Source of the DNA: Pseudomonadota bacterium | GTDB taxonomy: Bacteria; Pseudomonadota; Alphaproteobacteria; Rs-D84 | DNA length: 64,000 nucleotides | Assembly (NCBI GenBank): GCA_023402015.1 | Contig: JAEXCU010000001.1 | Span: 84,121 to 148,120 of the forward strand | Direction of reading: 5' to 3' | In this document: in pieces, positions 31,939 to 40,937 of the stretch | Numbering within the stretch: position 1 is the stretch's first letter | Layout: every line of letters begins with the position of its first letter | The notes under the pieces: generated by a model | Database searches by the model: none | What the model was told of the DNA's origin: nothing | What the model saw: the letters and a program-made list of their open reading frames with translations, nothing else | Position numbers and translations under genes: made by a program

Positions 31939-32739
31939 ATGCAAACTGGGCTTTACATAGTTGGAACACCAATAGGAAACCTGTCGGATATGTCGCCGCG
32001 CGCGATAGATACATTGCAAAATGTGGATCTGATTGCGGCCGAAGATACCCGTGTTTTGGGCAAACTGGCCGCGCATTTTGATATAAAAACGCCGCGCGTT
32101 TCATGTCATGAACACAACGAACGGGATGTTATTCCGGAACTGATTGAAAAGATGCAATCTGGTGCATCTGTTGCGGTGGTATCAGATGCGGGTATGCCGG
32201 GTGTCAGCGACCCGGGTTTTCGCATCGTTCGTGCGGCGCGCGCGGCAGGGATACCCGTTTTCGTTGTGCCGGGACCGACGGCGGCGACTTCTGCGCTGGT
32301 GCTGTCTGGATTTCCGACAGACAGATTTACGTTCTGTGGTTTTTTTGATGAGAAAAAATTGCGCGATGATAACAAAATTCGTCATACGATTATTTATTAC
32401 GAAAGTCCGAACCGCATTATGTCAACAATTGCGGCCATGGCGCGCGTAATGCCGGAACGCCAAATTGCAATTGTTCGCGAAATAACAAAAATTCACGAAG
32501 AGGCGATAATTGGATATCCCGCGGAATTAATGAGTATAACACCGCCGCGTGGGGAAATTGTTATCGTGGTGGCGCCGGCGCCTGAACATAAAATGTCAGA
32601 CAGTGAAATTTCAGAAATTGTTAATGATATTGCGGCCGCATCCACAAAATCGGCCGCCGCAGATTTGGCCGCGCGTGCCGGCATATCTAAAAAAGAAGCA
32701 TATAAACGCATGCTGAACAAAGGTGGCGATAATGATTAA
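31939..32739 (+). CDS. rsmI: 16S rRNA 2'-O-ribose C1402 methyltransferase
   Basis: This 266-residue SAM-dependent enzyme methylates the 2'-O of C1402 in the ribosomal P site. It has the YIVGTPIGNLSDMSPRA opening, LIAAEDTR, VSDAGMPGVSDPG and VPGPTAATSAL, all typical of RsmI. A C-terminal extension of about 40 residues ends in a helix-turn-like KKEAYKRML. An AAAAGGAA site lies seven bases upstream. It overlaps the engB start by eight bases. Confidence 0.96.
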   Translation: MQTGLYIVGTPIGNLSDMSPRAIDTLQNVDLIAAEDTRVLGKLAAHFDIKTPRVSCHEHNERDVIPELIEKMQSGASVAVVSDAGMPGVSDPGFRIVRAARAAGIPVFVVPGPTAATSALVLSGFPTDRFTFCGFFDEKKLRDDNKIRHTIIYYESPNRIMSTIAAMARVMPERQIAIVREITKIHEEAIIGYPAELMSITPPRGEIVIVVAPAPEHKMSDSEISEIVNDIAAASTKSAAADLAARAGISKKEAYKRMLNKGGDND

Positions 32740-33286
32740 ATTCGTGGGCAGTTTTGAACGTGTATGTGATTTGCCAAACAACCATTTCCCAGAATATGCG
32801 TTTGTTGGACGCAGTAATGTTGGGAAATCATCGTTGATAAATGCGATTGTTGGGGCGCCGGTTGCGCGAACATCAAATACACCGGGACGGACGCAGTCGC
32901 TGAATCTGTTTAACCTGGATGATCGGGTAATGATTGTTGATTTGCCTGGGTATGGGTATGCGCGCGTTTCACGTACAGACGCGTTGGCATGGTTGCATCG
33001 TTTGGAAGAATATTTAACAACGCGTCGTCAATTAAAACGTCTGTTTATTCTGATTGATTCACGTATTGGACCAAAAGATGCGGACCTGGATTTAATGGAC
33101 TTTTGTGATGTGCATGCGATTCCATATCAGATTGTGTACACCAAAAAAGACAAACGTGTACGTGAAACTGAACAAACCAAATTATCACACACAGACCATG
33201 GTGCGATGTTGCCAGAAATCTTGGAAACATCTGCGGAAAAGAAAACAGGCATTGACGGGATAAAGGCAACGATTGGCATTAAATAA
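32732..33286 (+). CDS. engB: Ribosome biogenesis GTPase EngB (YihA/YsxC)
   Basis: This 184-residue GTPase is required for large-subunit maturation. It has G1 GRSNVGKSS, G2 NTPGRTQ, G3 DLPGYGYA and G4 TKKD. The ATG at 32732 has AAAGGTGG five to seven bases upstream; an in-frame GTG at 32723 falls within that site and is unlikely. The 3' end overlaps the addB start by 14 bases, giving a coupled rsmI-engB-addB operon. Confidence 0.95.
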   Translation: MIKFVGSFERVCDLPNNHFPEYAFVGRSNVGKSSLINAIVGAPVARTSNTPGRTQSLNLFNLDDRVMIVDLPGYGYARVSRTDALAWLHRLEEYLTTRRQLKRLFILIDSRIGPKDADLDLMDFCDVHAIPYQIVYTKKDKRVRETEQTKLSHTDHGAMLPEILETSAEKKTGIDGIKATIGIK

Positions 33287-35783
33287 TAATATTTTTTATG
33301 CAACAAACCCCGCCCGCATGCAGGACGCATTGTGGCAATTATTGTCCGGTTCAGATGTTCCGTTGGACGAAATGCTGATATTCCTGCCCAGTCGTCGTGC
33401 CGTGCGCACGGTGGAAAAAATGCTGGTAAATAATTCACATCGTGCCATTATTTTGCCGCATTTGGTTGCACTGGGCGAAGGGGCCGATGATGAAGATACA
33501 GAACCGATTGATGCGGTGGATGTGATATCAAATGTTGAACGCATTGTCGTATTGGCAAATTTATTATCTGTGGATGCCAGTATCGGCAACATTGCAACCG
33601 CGTTGCCCGTCGCACGTGATTTGGTGCGGATGACGGATTACCTGGAAAACGAAGGAATAAACGCCGCGGATATCGCGTGGGATTCTTTGGTGGATGATAA
33701 ATATGCCGCGCATTTTCAGCGCAAGGCAGCATTACTGAACATTTTGTCAGGTGCGATTAATGCACAATCTGATGGTCGCATGACCGAAACAGCCCGGCGA
33801 AACGCAGATATTCGCGCATGGATTCCATTATTAAATAAATACAAATTGGTTGTTGTATGCGGTTCCACGGCCAGTGTACCCGCAACCGCGGATTTAATGG
33901 CGGCGGTTGCCAAATTACCCCAGGGGCGCATTATTTTATCTGGTAAAATTTCGGGCGAAACGGACGATTTAAAACTTAATACAAATCCATATAACGCGGA
34001 ATATAAATTTTTAAACCGTATTGGGGCAGGTCTGTCTGATATCATCCCAATTGATGTTGGGCCGTCTGCGATTGATTTTTTAAATTATGCGTTTGGAAAT
34101 AATCCAATGCGTAAGGAATCAAATGCATTGTCGCATTGTCATTTAATTGAATGTGCCCGCGAAAGTGAAGAAGCCGCCGTCGCCGCAGAAATTGCCGCAC
34201 GCGCAATGGCGGCCGGCCAAAGTGTTTTAATTATTACCCCCGATGCGGCGGGTAATCAACGTTTGGCCATGGCAATGGCCGCGCGCAATATATCGGCTGA
34301 TTTTTCTGGCGGCACGCCGGGCACAATGACGCCGCCGGGACGCGCGATTTTAAACCTGTTTGATGAATGGATTGAAAATGACAGCGCGTCCCCATTTGAC
34401 AGGTTATATGCCGCCGCGGGTTATAATTTATGCGACATGATTGTTTCATATACTGATGCACATCCTGAAACATTTGCGCCGGCATTTAAATATGATGATG
34501 CGGCGGCGGTTCAGATATGGGATGCGATAAAAAAATTATCTGATGCATTAATTTCGCAAGATATTCGTCTGACGGTGGGTGATGCGCGCGTATTTTTGGC
34601 CGATTCAATTGGTGGTGTTAAATTGCGACAACCAATGGATGATGATGCCCGCGTTGTTGTTTTGGGAACAATTGAATCGCGTATGCAAACGGCCGATGTT
34701 GTTATTTTAACAGGCATGAACGAGGGAATGTTTCCCGCCCGCGGATACGAAAACGCATGGCTGCCACGCGCATTGGCCGATGAAATTGGCCTGCCTTCGT
34801 CCGACCGCAAAGTTTCATTGATGGCGTTGGATTTTATGAATTTGTCATGTGGGGGGGATGTATATTGGCTGCGCAGTCGTGCGGCGGGTGGTGCGCAAAC
34901 AACCGAATCCCGGTTTTTGTCCCGCGTTGCGGTGCGTGGTGGCGGGTTTGATACTGCATTGGCGAATGAAATTTTATCCGTTGTTCGCGGTCGCGACCAG
35001 GTTGATTTTCGTCCATTGGATTATTCGCCGCCAACCCCACCGATGGACTGGTCGGACGTTTATGTAACGGAATTGGAATTATTAATTCACAATCCGTATG
35101 CATTTTACGCGCGGCATATATTGCGCCTGCACCCAATGGATGATTATTGGATTTTGCCCGATGCGCGCCATTTTGGAAACCTGGTGCATGGCGTAATAGA
35201 AGATGCACGTGATTTTTCACCCAACGCACTTGTTTGTGAAATGGACAATCGCGCACGACAAATATTGGGACAAAAAAGTATAATATTTCATTTCTGGCAT
35301 AAACGATTTCTGGAAATCGCGCCATTGGTTTCAGATGCGTTATCCCAGATAAAAAATGGTTATTCAGAAATATCAGGAATGGTAAATATTGCCGGTCGTA
35401 ATGTGCGCGCACGTGCAGATATGGTGTGGGACGGCGGCGTTATGGATATAAAGACCGGTGCCGCGCCAAATAAAACACAATTAATGTCGGGCAATATGCC
35501 CCAATTACCATTAGAGGCATATATTTTACAACAAGGCGGTTTTGCGATAAATAAAACCGCCGCATCCCTTAATCCGGTGATGTTGTTTTTACAATTAAAA
35601 AATGGTGATGTTAAGCCGATTCCATATGATGCGGATACAACCCGCGAAATGATGAACGCGGCCATTGCCAAAACAACAGAATTATTTAATATATTCTGTG
35701 TTGGTCGCGCCCCATATGAATATCGCGATACCGGGGACAGAAAATATCAGGCCTATGATGACCTGGCCCGTCGGCGTGATTGA
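33273..35783 (+). CDS. addB: Double-strand break repair nuclease-helicase subunit AddB
   Basis: This 836-residue AddB of alphaproteobacterial type partners AddA in processing DNA ends for RecA. The N-terminal region (MLIFLPSRRAVRTVEKML) replaces a canonical ATPase. The C-terminal PD-(D/E)XK nuclease has GNLVHGVIED, MDIKTGAAP and QLPLEAYIL in correct order. The start is TTG at 33273, inside engB, behind AAAGG with six bases spacing; the first in-frame ATG (33318) would remove conserved N-terminal sequence. addA is not adjacent: the next gene is convergent. Confidence 0.9.
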   Translation: MALNNNIFYATNPARMQDALWQLLSGSDVPLDEMLIFLPSRRAVRTVEKMLVNNSHRAIILPHLVALGEGADDEDTEPIDAVDVISNVERIVVLANLLSVDASIGNIATALPVARDLVRMTDYLENEGINAADIAWDSLVDDKYAAHFQRKAALLNILSGAINAQSDGRMTETARRNADIRAWIPLLNKYKLVVVCGSTASVPATADLMAAVAKLPQGRIILSGKISGETDDLKLNTNPYNAEYKFLNRIGAGLSDIIPIDVGPSAIDFLNYAFGNNPMRKESNALSHCHLIECARESEEAAVAAEIAARAMAAGQSVLIITPDAAGNQRLAMAMAARNISADFSGGTPGTMTPPGRAILNLFDEWIENDSASPFDRLYAAAGYNLCDMIVSYTDAHPETFAPAFKYDDAAAVQIWDAIKKLSDALISQDIRLTVGDARVFLADSIGGVKLRQPMDDDARVVVLGTIESRMQTADVVILTGMNEGMFPARGYENAWLPRALADEIGLPSSDRKVSLMALDFMNLSCGGDVYWLRSRAAGGAQTTESRFLSRVAVRGGGFDTALANEILSVVRGRDQVDFRPLDYSPPTPPMDWSDVYVTELELLIHNPYAFYARHILRLHPMDDYWILPDARHFGNLVHGVIEDARDFSPNALVCEMDNRARQILGQKSIIFHFWHKRFLEIAPLVSDALSQIKNGYSEISGMVNIAGRNVRARADMVWDGGVMDIKTGAAPNKTQLMSGNMPQLPLEAYILQQGGFAINKTAASLNPVMLFLQLKNGDVKPIPYDADTTREMMNAAIAKTTELFNIFCVGRAPYEYRDTGDRKYQAYDDLARRRD

Positions 35784-35798
35784 TTTTTACGGTCGCCG

Positions 35799-37007
35799 TC
35801 ATTTGGGTTTTGGTTGGCATTTCCCCCATTTTTTATTTGTGCATACCTTGGTTCCCAATTTTTTATCATCGGTTAAACAGGCGACCTTTCTTTGGTCGTC
35901 ACATGTATCGCGCGTGCATGCAACAAAATCATCACTGTTTGTATTGGGATAACATTTATACATATCTTGCTGGCTGATTTGTTTGCGCGGCATGCATTTA
36001 TCCCCGCTGATGTATTCCGTTTTCTTGCACGACAAACATATGTCTTTGCCCGGTACCGCGGTTTGGCCGTCGGGGCATGGTGTACATTTACCATTTTTGT
36101 GAATGTGATTTTCAATGCATGCGCTGCACTGGCCCGTCTTTTCATCAAATACGGTCAGTTCATCGTCGCATATCGTGCACAGCGATGTTGAACAATCCGG
36201 ACCGTCAAATCCGGGCATGCACAATGTTTTTTCAGTGTATTTGGCGCCATTTGTGGTTATTGTTATATTTGAATCACCATATTTACAATCCAACCATTCG
36301 TCTGAATAATCGTCATTGTTCCACATGCCGCCATGTGCGGATACCGTTGCGGGCGATGCGATTATACCATGTCCGTTTTCCAAAAACTTTTTCGCGGCCA
36401 GAACAACGTCTTGTTCATTTCCTTTTTTGGGTTTGCCATGACCAAAACGAAAGAATCCGGTATAATTGTTTGCAGACATTAAACCTTCAACTGCTGCGTC
36501 ATCCAACCCACCGTCTTCGTTATATGTTAAATCCGCACTAAGTTTTTCCCGGGTCAATTTTGTGTATTTGCACACATCAGCGGATTTCGCGCGTCCCGCG
36601 GTACAGTTTTCGCCACTGTATCCCGGTTCACACAACCAGAAACATGTTTCTTGAAATTTACCACCGGGGTTTTGATACATCGTCCAAATTTTTGGGCATC
36701 CGGTGCCCTTGTTACGACTGCGGATTTGGGTTGCGCAAAAATGACCGCCATGTGCCACAATTTGGCGTGCAACATATGCAACCACAATTGCTTCGTCATT
36801 GGCATTATTACTGCGTTTTTTATCCATCAGCCAAAATGTTTTATCTGGCATTCGGGTCGTGGCATCATGGCCACGGCCAAATTCCCATGGGGAATCAATT
36901 ACCTGGGGGGTGCCCCATGCCTGGTCCGCATTGCTGTTAACGGCCCATGCACTGGTTTGTGCCATCAGCGTAGCCGCAATGCACAAACCACCGTTTGGAA
37001 TCGGCAA
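35799..37007 (-). CDS. Secreted cysteine-rich protein with EGF-like segments
   Basis: This 402-residue protein has a hydrophobic signal-like N terminus (GGLCIAATLMAQTSAWA). Many cysteines are arranged like EGF or laminin loops: CEPGYSGENC at about residue 126, CMPGFDGPDC near 270, then CTPCPDGQTAVPGKDICLSC. The N-terminal half contains an aromatic/His-rich region (YVARQIVAHGGHFC). It is likely a surface or secreted adhesin-like or inhibitor-like protein. The start is uncertain: the frame opens at a TTG (37007) with no ribosome binding site and no positive charge before the hydrophobic core, so the true signal peptide may be shorter or the 5' end altered. Confidence 0.65.
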   Translation of the reverse strand: MPIPNGGLCIAATLMAQTSAWAVNSNADQAWGTPQVIDSPWEFGRGHDATTRMPDKTFWLMDKKRSNNANDEAIVVAYVARQIVAHGGHFCATQIRSRNKGTGCPKIWTMYQNPGGKFQETCFWLCEPGYSGENCTAGRAKSADVCKYTKLTREKLSADLTYNEDGGLDDAAVEGLMSANNYTGFFRFGHGKPKKGNEQDVVLAAKKFLENGHGIIASPATVSAHGGMWNNDDYSDEWLDCKYGDSNITITTNGAKYTEKTLCMPGFDGPDCSTSLCTICDDELTVFDEKTGQCSACIENHIHKNGKCTPCPDGQTAVPGKDICLSCKKTEYISGDKCMPRKQISQQDMYKCYPNTNSDDFVACTRDTCDDQRKVACLTDDKKLGTKVCTNKKWGKCQPKPK

Positions 37008-37051
37008 AAATCAAAGGGTTAAGATATGCAGAATTTCGGAAATTTTATAAG

Positions 37052-37080
37052 AAAAAAAACCGCCAATTTAATCGGTGGTT
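37052..37080 (-). terminator. Terminator upstream of the Cys-rich gene
   Basis: ACCGCC (37059-37064) pairs imperfectly with GGTGGT (37074-37079). On the minus strand it is followed by an eight-base T-run. It lies between the minus-strand promoter and the Cys-rich gene. Confidence 0.65.
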
Positions 37081-37117
37081 TGTTTTCGGCATTAAAAAAA
37101 TCTTTGCTATGCCATGT

Positions 37118-37146
37118 ATTATAAGGCGTTGACCCATTTCGCGCAA
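37118..37146 (-). promoter_or_regulatory. Promoter upstream of the Cys-rich gene
   Basis: On the minus strand TTGCGC (37146-37141) and TATAAT (37123-37118) are spaced by 17 bp. The start near 37111 would give a short transcript to the terminator at 37052, or a leader for the 35.8-37.0 kb gene. Confidence 0.65.
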
Positions 37147-37153
37147 GTGGTAT

Positions 37154-37924
37154 TTATCCCAGTGTCAGTGCCAATCCGCAATGGTCGGTTGGTTTGGCCA
37201 CCAGGCGCGGTTCCATATCTATTTCGCAATTTTTTATTAACTTCATTGCGGCCGGGTTTGCCAAATAATAATCCAAACGCAGACCCTGTTTTTTACCAAC
37301 AGTGTCGCCACCGCGATACCCGTACCATGTGTATCCAATTTCGTCGGGGTGCAGTTTGCGCCAAACGTCAACCCACCCGGCATTCAGCCATGATTGCATG
37401 ATTTCACGTGCGGCCGGTGCGGCAATCGCAATACCAACATAATTTGCGGGTTTCCATACGTCCATATCTGTTAATGCAACATTAAAATCACCGCCAATTA
37501 TCACAGGTTCTGGGGAATCTTTGTATTGGGCGATATAATCTGTAAATGCGCGCATCCATTCCAATTTATACGGGAATTTTGGTGAATCCACGGTTTCGCC
37601 GTTTGGCATATAAACATTTATCAGACGAATGCGGCCGTCAATTACGCATTCCAAAAAGCGTGCATTAACATCGTCATAATTTGGCATACCGCGGGTGGTA
37701 TCTTCTATGGAACATTTGGAAAACGTTGCGACACCATTCCAACTTTTTTGGCCAAAAACCTTGATGTTATAACCATAATCATCAAACAAGTTATGCGGGA
37801 ACAGGGCGTTTTCAACCTTTAATTCCTGGACCATTATGGTGTCGTATTCGCCGGCGCGCAAAATGTTAATAAAACTTTCTGCGTGGGCCCGGATAGAGTT
37901 GATATTCAGGGTAAGTATTTTCAT
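37154..37924 (-). CDS. xthA: Exodeoxyribonuclease III-type AP endonuclease
   Basis: This 256-residue endonuclease/exonuclease/phosphatase-fold enzyme cleaves at abasic sites. It has ILTLNINSIRAH at the start, VQELKVEN (catalytic Glu), GGDFNVALTDMDVW and the C-terminal TDHCGLAL (catalytic Asp-His). LDYYLA supplies the recognition loop. A longer frame begins at 38008, but MKILTLN at 37924 is the conserved family start. It is divergent from the acyl-CoA synthetase gene. Confidence 0.93.
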   Translation of the reverse strand: MKILTLNINSIRAHAESFINILRAGEYDTIMVQELKVENALFPHNLFDDYGYNIKVFGQKSWNGVATFSKCSIEDTTRGMPNYDDVNARFLECVIDGRIRLINVYMPNGETVDSPKFPYKLEWMRAFTDYIAQYKDSPEPVIIGGDFNVALTDMDVWKPANYVGIAIAAPAAREIMQSWLNAGWVDVWRKLHPDEIGYTWYGYRGGDTVGKKQGLRLDYYLANPAAMKLIKNCEIDMEPRLVAKPTDHCGLALTLG

Positions 37925-37993
37925 ATTTGCAATCTTTTTTCTTGTGGATATAATAATTCCTGTCCAATATAAAAGCAACAAGGATTTTTTATT

Positions 37994-39574
37994 ATGAATA
38001 TGTATCAATTGCTGGAACGTGCCGCTGCGACATGGCCGGATAATTTGTTTCTGGTCCGCGAAAACATCACGTTTTCAGGGTTTATAGATTTGGTCCGTGC
38101 GCGTGCGGCGTCTTTGCATGCGGCCGGCGTTTCGCGTGGTAATATTGTTGGTGTTTTGGCACACAATATTCCTGAATTTCCAATTACACTGTTTGCCATT
38201 TGGTATCTGGGTGGAACTGCACTGTTGTTGGATACCAATCTGACACCGTTTGAATATGATAATATGACCGCGACGACAGATTGTCATATTGTATGTGCAG
38301 AAAAGTCATTCTTTTATAAAACAGATAAATTTAAATTTTATGACATTACCAAGAAAGACGGCAAACCAAACCCAGAACTGACGGTCGCACCGTTGGAAAC
38401 ACTGGATGTGGCAACATTGTCATTTACATCTGGTTCAACCGGTGTGCCCAAAGTTGTGCCATTAACACACTTTAACCTGATTGAATGTTCTAATTCATTG
38501 GAAGACATGCATGAATGGATTGAACCCGGGTTTGTGATGTATGGTTTTCTGCCGATGTATCATATATTTGGATTTGCGGTGGAAATACTGGCAACATTGC
38601 ATTATGGGGCGGGCGTATTGTTGCAACCGACGGTTAATCCCAAAGAAATCATGGCAGACTTTGCCAAATATAAACCGCATGTCATCCCCGCCGTTCCCAG
38701 ATTGTGGGAATTGTTCAGAAACAAAATTATTGAAAATATCAAGGCGCAAAAGAAATGGTGGCTGGCATCGTTTGTTCTGAAATATGGTAAAGTATTGGAA
38801 AAAATCGGTCTGCGCGGTCTGGTGCGCAAGGTTCAAGAACCCGTTCTGGCCGTTTTTGGTGGACGTGCAAAATTGCTGATTGCGGGCGGCGCCGCCACCA
38901 AGCCAGAGGTTGAAACGTTTTACGAACGTTTGGGCCTGACATTTATTCAGGGATACGGCCTGACCGAAACAGTGGGACCAATTTGTATTTCCAAACCAAC
39001 AAAAAAACGTTTCCCGTTTGCATTTGGCGGACCAACCATGAACAATGAATGCGAAATTCGTGATAAAAACGCAGATGGCATCGGTGTGTTGTGGTTGCGT
39101 GGCCACCAGGTGTTCGGTGGATATCTGAATAACCCGGGTGTTAACGAAGAAGTGTTTGATGAACGCGGATACTTTAACACTGGTGATATGGTGTCTATGG
39201 ATAAAAACGGTGAATTACACTTTGCCGGCCGTAAAAAACAGGTTATTGTTTTGGACAGCGGTAAAAACGTATATCCGGATGAATTAGAGGCGCTGTACAT
39301 TGAAATTCCGGGTGTTAAAAACGTTGCCGTATTTGAACATCGCGTTAAAAACAAAACCGTAACATACGGCGTATTCAGTGTTGAACCTGATATGACATTG
39401 GAAAAATTGTCTGCGGCAATTGCGTCGGCAAACAAAAAAGTTGCATCATACAAATGGGTAACACACTTTGCCATGACAACGGATGATTTGCCATTAACCA
39501 GTACGCAAAAGGTCAAACATCATGTTGTTCGTCAGAACTTGATCGAGGGCAAATATCCAATAAGAAAAGAATAA
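37994..39574 (+). CDS. AMP-forming long-chain acyl-CoA synthetase family protein
   Basis: This 526-residue adenylate-forming enzyme has P-loop LSFTSGSTGVPKVVPLTH, GYGLTET, the GYFNTGD ribose-binding Asp and hinge GRKKQVIVLDSGKNVYPDELE, with the acyl-adenylate Lys near the C terminus (TSTQKVKHH). It probably activates fatty acids with CoA or ACP for phospholipid use. KPHVIPAVPRLWELFRNKI is typical of long-chain members. It is a single gene with an AAGGA site nine bases upstream and a terminator pair downstream. Substrate chain length is unknown. Confidence 0.9.
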   Translation: MNMYQLLERAAATWPDNLFLVRENITFSGFIDLVRARAASLHAAGVSRGNIVGVLAHNIPEFPITLFAIWYLGGTALLLDTNLTPFEYDNMTATTDCHIVCAEKSFFYKTDKFKFYDITKKDGKPNPELTVAPLETLDVATLSFTSGSTGVPKVVPLTHFNLIECSNSLEDMHEWIEPGFVMYGFLPMYHIFGFAVEILATLHYGAGVLLQPTVNPKEIMADFAKYKPHVIPAVPRLWELFRNKIIENIKAQKKWWLASFVLKYGKVLEKIGLRGLVRKVQEPVLAVFGGRAKLLIAGGAATKPEVETFYERLGLTFIQGYGLTETVGPICISKPTKKRFPFAFGGPTMNNECEIRDKNADGIGVLWLRGHQVFGGYLNNPGVNEEVFDERGYFNTGDMVSMDKNGELHFAGRKKQVIVLDSGKNVYPDELEALYIEIPGVKNVAVFEHRVKNKTVTYGVFSVEPDMTLEKLSAAIASANKKVASYKWVTHFAMTTDDLPLTSTQKVKHHVVRQNLIEGKYPIRKE

Positions 39575-39579
39575 AAAAC

Positions 39580-39611
39580 ATAACCGTCGCGTTTGCGGCG
39601 GTTTTTTATTT
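39580..39611 (+). terminator. Terminator of the acyl-CoA synthetase gene
   Basis: AACCGTCGC pairs with GCGGCGGTT (one wobble) and is followed by a T6 run. Confidence 0.85.
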
Positions 39612-39640
39612 ACGCCCCAATCCCGGGGCGTTTTTATTAT
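39611..39640. terminator. Second terminator, shared with mnmE
   Basis: ACGCCCC pairs with GGGGCGT, followed by T5 on the plus strand and T-rich sequence on the minus strand, directly abutting the mnmE stop. Confidence 0.8.
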
Positions 39641-40936
39641 TTATTTACCCAGGCACAATTGTGAAAATGTTGCGTCCATTACATCGGCCGCCGTTATTGT
39701 TCCCAAAATTTTGCCAATATTATCGGCGGCGCGGCGGACATGTTCGGAAAACATATCATTGTTTTTCCGGGGCAATTTCAGGGCCGCCTTTAACTCCGCC
39801 GCCGCGTCTGTCAGCAGGTCGCGGGTACGTTCATTAACCGCCAAACTGGATTCTGTGCCGTCTGTAATTTTTAAAATTCTTTCACGTATTGCAGACATCA
39901 GTGTATCAATACCATCACCGGTTTTGGCAGATACATAAATCGCACCTGTACTATTTCTGTCTTGGATTGTGTCTGACTTGTTTATAACAACCAATTCATT
40001 TGCGGCGGCATTAACATCAGTGTTTTCTGCATAAACGCGAATAACCAAATCTGCATCTGCAATTTGTGATTTTGTTTTTGCGATGCCTATTTTTTCAATT
40101 GTATCTGTTGCGTCGCGAATACCTGCGGTGTCGGATAAATTCACCATAAAACCGCCGATGTCCAATTGCGCGCTGACCACGTCGCGTGTTGTACCCGGAA
40201 TGTCAGATACAATTGCGCGGTTGGCCCCGACAATCCGATTAAACAGTGATGATTTCCCAACGTTTGTATCACCCGCCAGGACGATGTTAAAACCGTTGCG
40301 TATGACGCGAACCGCCGCATAGCGGGAAAGTGATGTATTTATTTCATCATACAATTTTTGTGTGTGGCTGCGCAATTTATCACCAATATTTGCCGGTAAT
40401 TCATCATCCGCGTAATCCAGCATGGCGGCGGCATATCCGGCAATTTCAATCATCTGACCGCGCCAGGTGTCGTAAATTTTACTGTCTGTGCCGGTCATTG
40501 ATTTCAGTGCAGATTTACGCTGGTTATCTGTTTGCGCATCCAGCAATGCGGCCAGGCCGTCAATATCTGCCAAATCCATTTTATTGTTATAAAATGCGCG
40601 GCGTGAAAATTCACCCCGCATGGCCATGCGGCCACCCAACGTGCGCAGGTGGTCAAAAACCTTGGTAATTACGGCCGGGGCGCCATGGCAATGTATTTCA
40701 ATAACATCTTGGCCGGTAAAGGATGCAGGTGCTGCAAAATAAATAACAATCGCCTGGTCAATTAAATCGCCGGATGTGTCGGTTAAATTTGTAAAGTATG
40801 CATGGCGCGCATCATATTCATCGCGATGTGAAATCTGGGTAAACATATCCCCCAGGTTGTCGCCACTGATGCGCACAACGGCAACGCCAGATTTTCCCGC
40901 CCCCGATGACAGGGCGAAAATTATATCGTCATTCAT
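39641..40936 (-). CDS. mnmE: tRNA uridine-5-carboxymethylaminomethyl modification GTPase MnmE
   Basis: This 431-residue GTPase works with MnmG to modify wobble uridine 34 of tRNAs. The N-terminal folate-binding domain (FALSSGAGKSGVAVVRISG, EIHCHGAPAVI, RGEFSRRAF) is followed by an inserted G domain (GDTNVGKSS, PGTTRD, DTAG, NKSD) in a helical domain, ending with CLGK, the family's conserved C-terminal Cys motif. It is slightly shorter than E. coli MnmE. It follows ruvA by one base in the same direction. Confidence 0.96.
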   Translation of the reverse strand: MNDDIIFALSSGAGKSGVAVVRISGDNLGDMFTQISHRDEYDARHAYFTNLTDTSGDLIDQAIVIYFAAPASFTGQDVIEIHCHGAPAVITKVFDHLRTLGGRMAMRGEFSRRAFYNNKMDLADIDGLAALLDAQTDNQRKSALKSMTGTDSKIYDTWRGQMIEIAGYAAAMLDYADDELPANIGDKLRSHTQKLYDEINTSLSRYAAVRVIRNGFNIVLAGDTNVGKSSLFNRIVGANRAIVSDIPGTTRDVVSAQLDIGGFMVNLSDTAGIRDATDTIEKIGIAKTKSQIADADLVIRVYAENTDVNAAANELVVINKSDTIQDRNSTGAIYVSAKTGDGIDTLMSAIRERILKITDGTESSLAVNERTRDLLTDAAAELKAALKLPRKNNDMFSEHVRRAADNIGKILGTITAADVMDATFSQLCLGK

Positions 40937-40937
40937 T

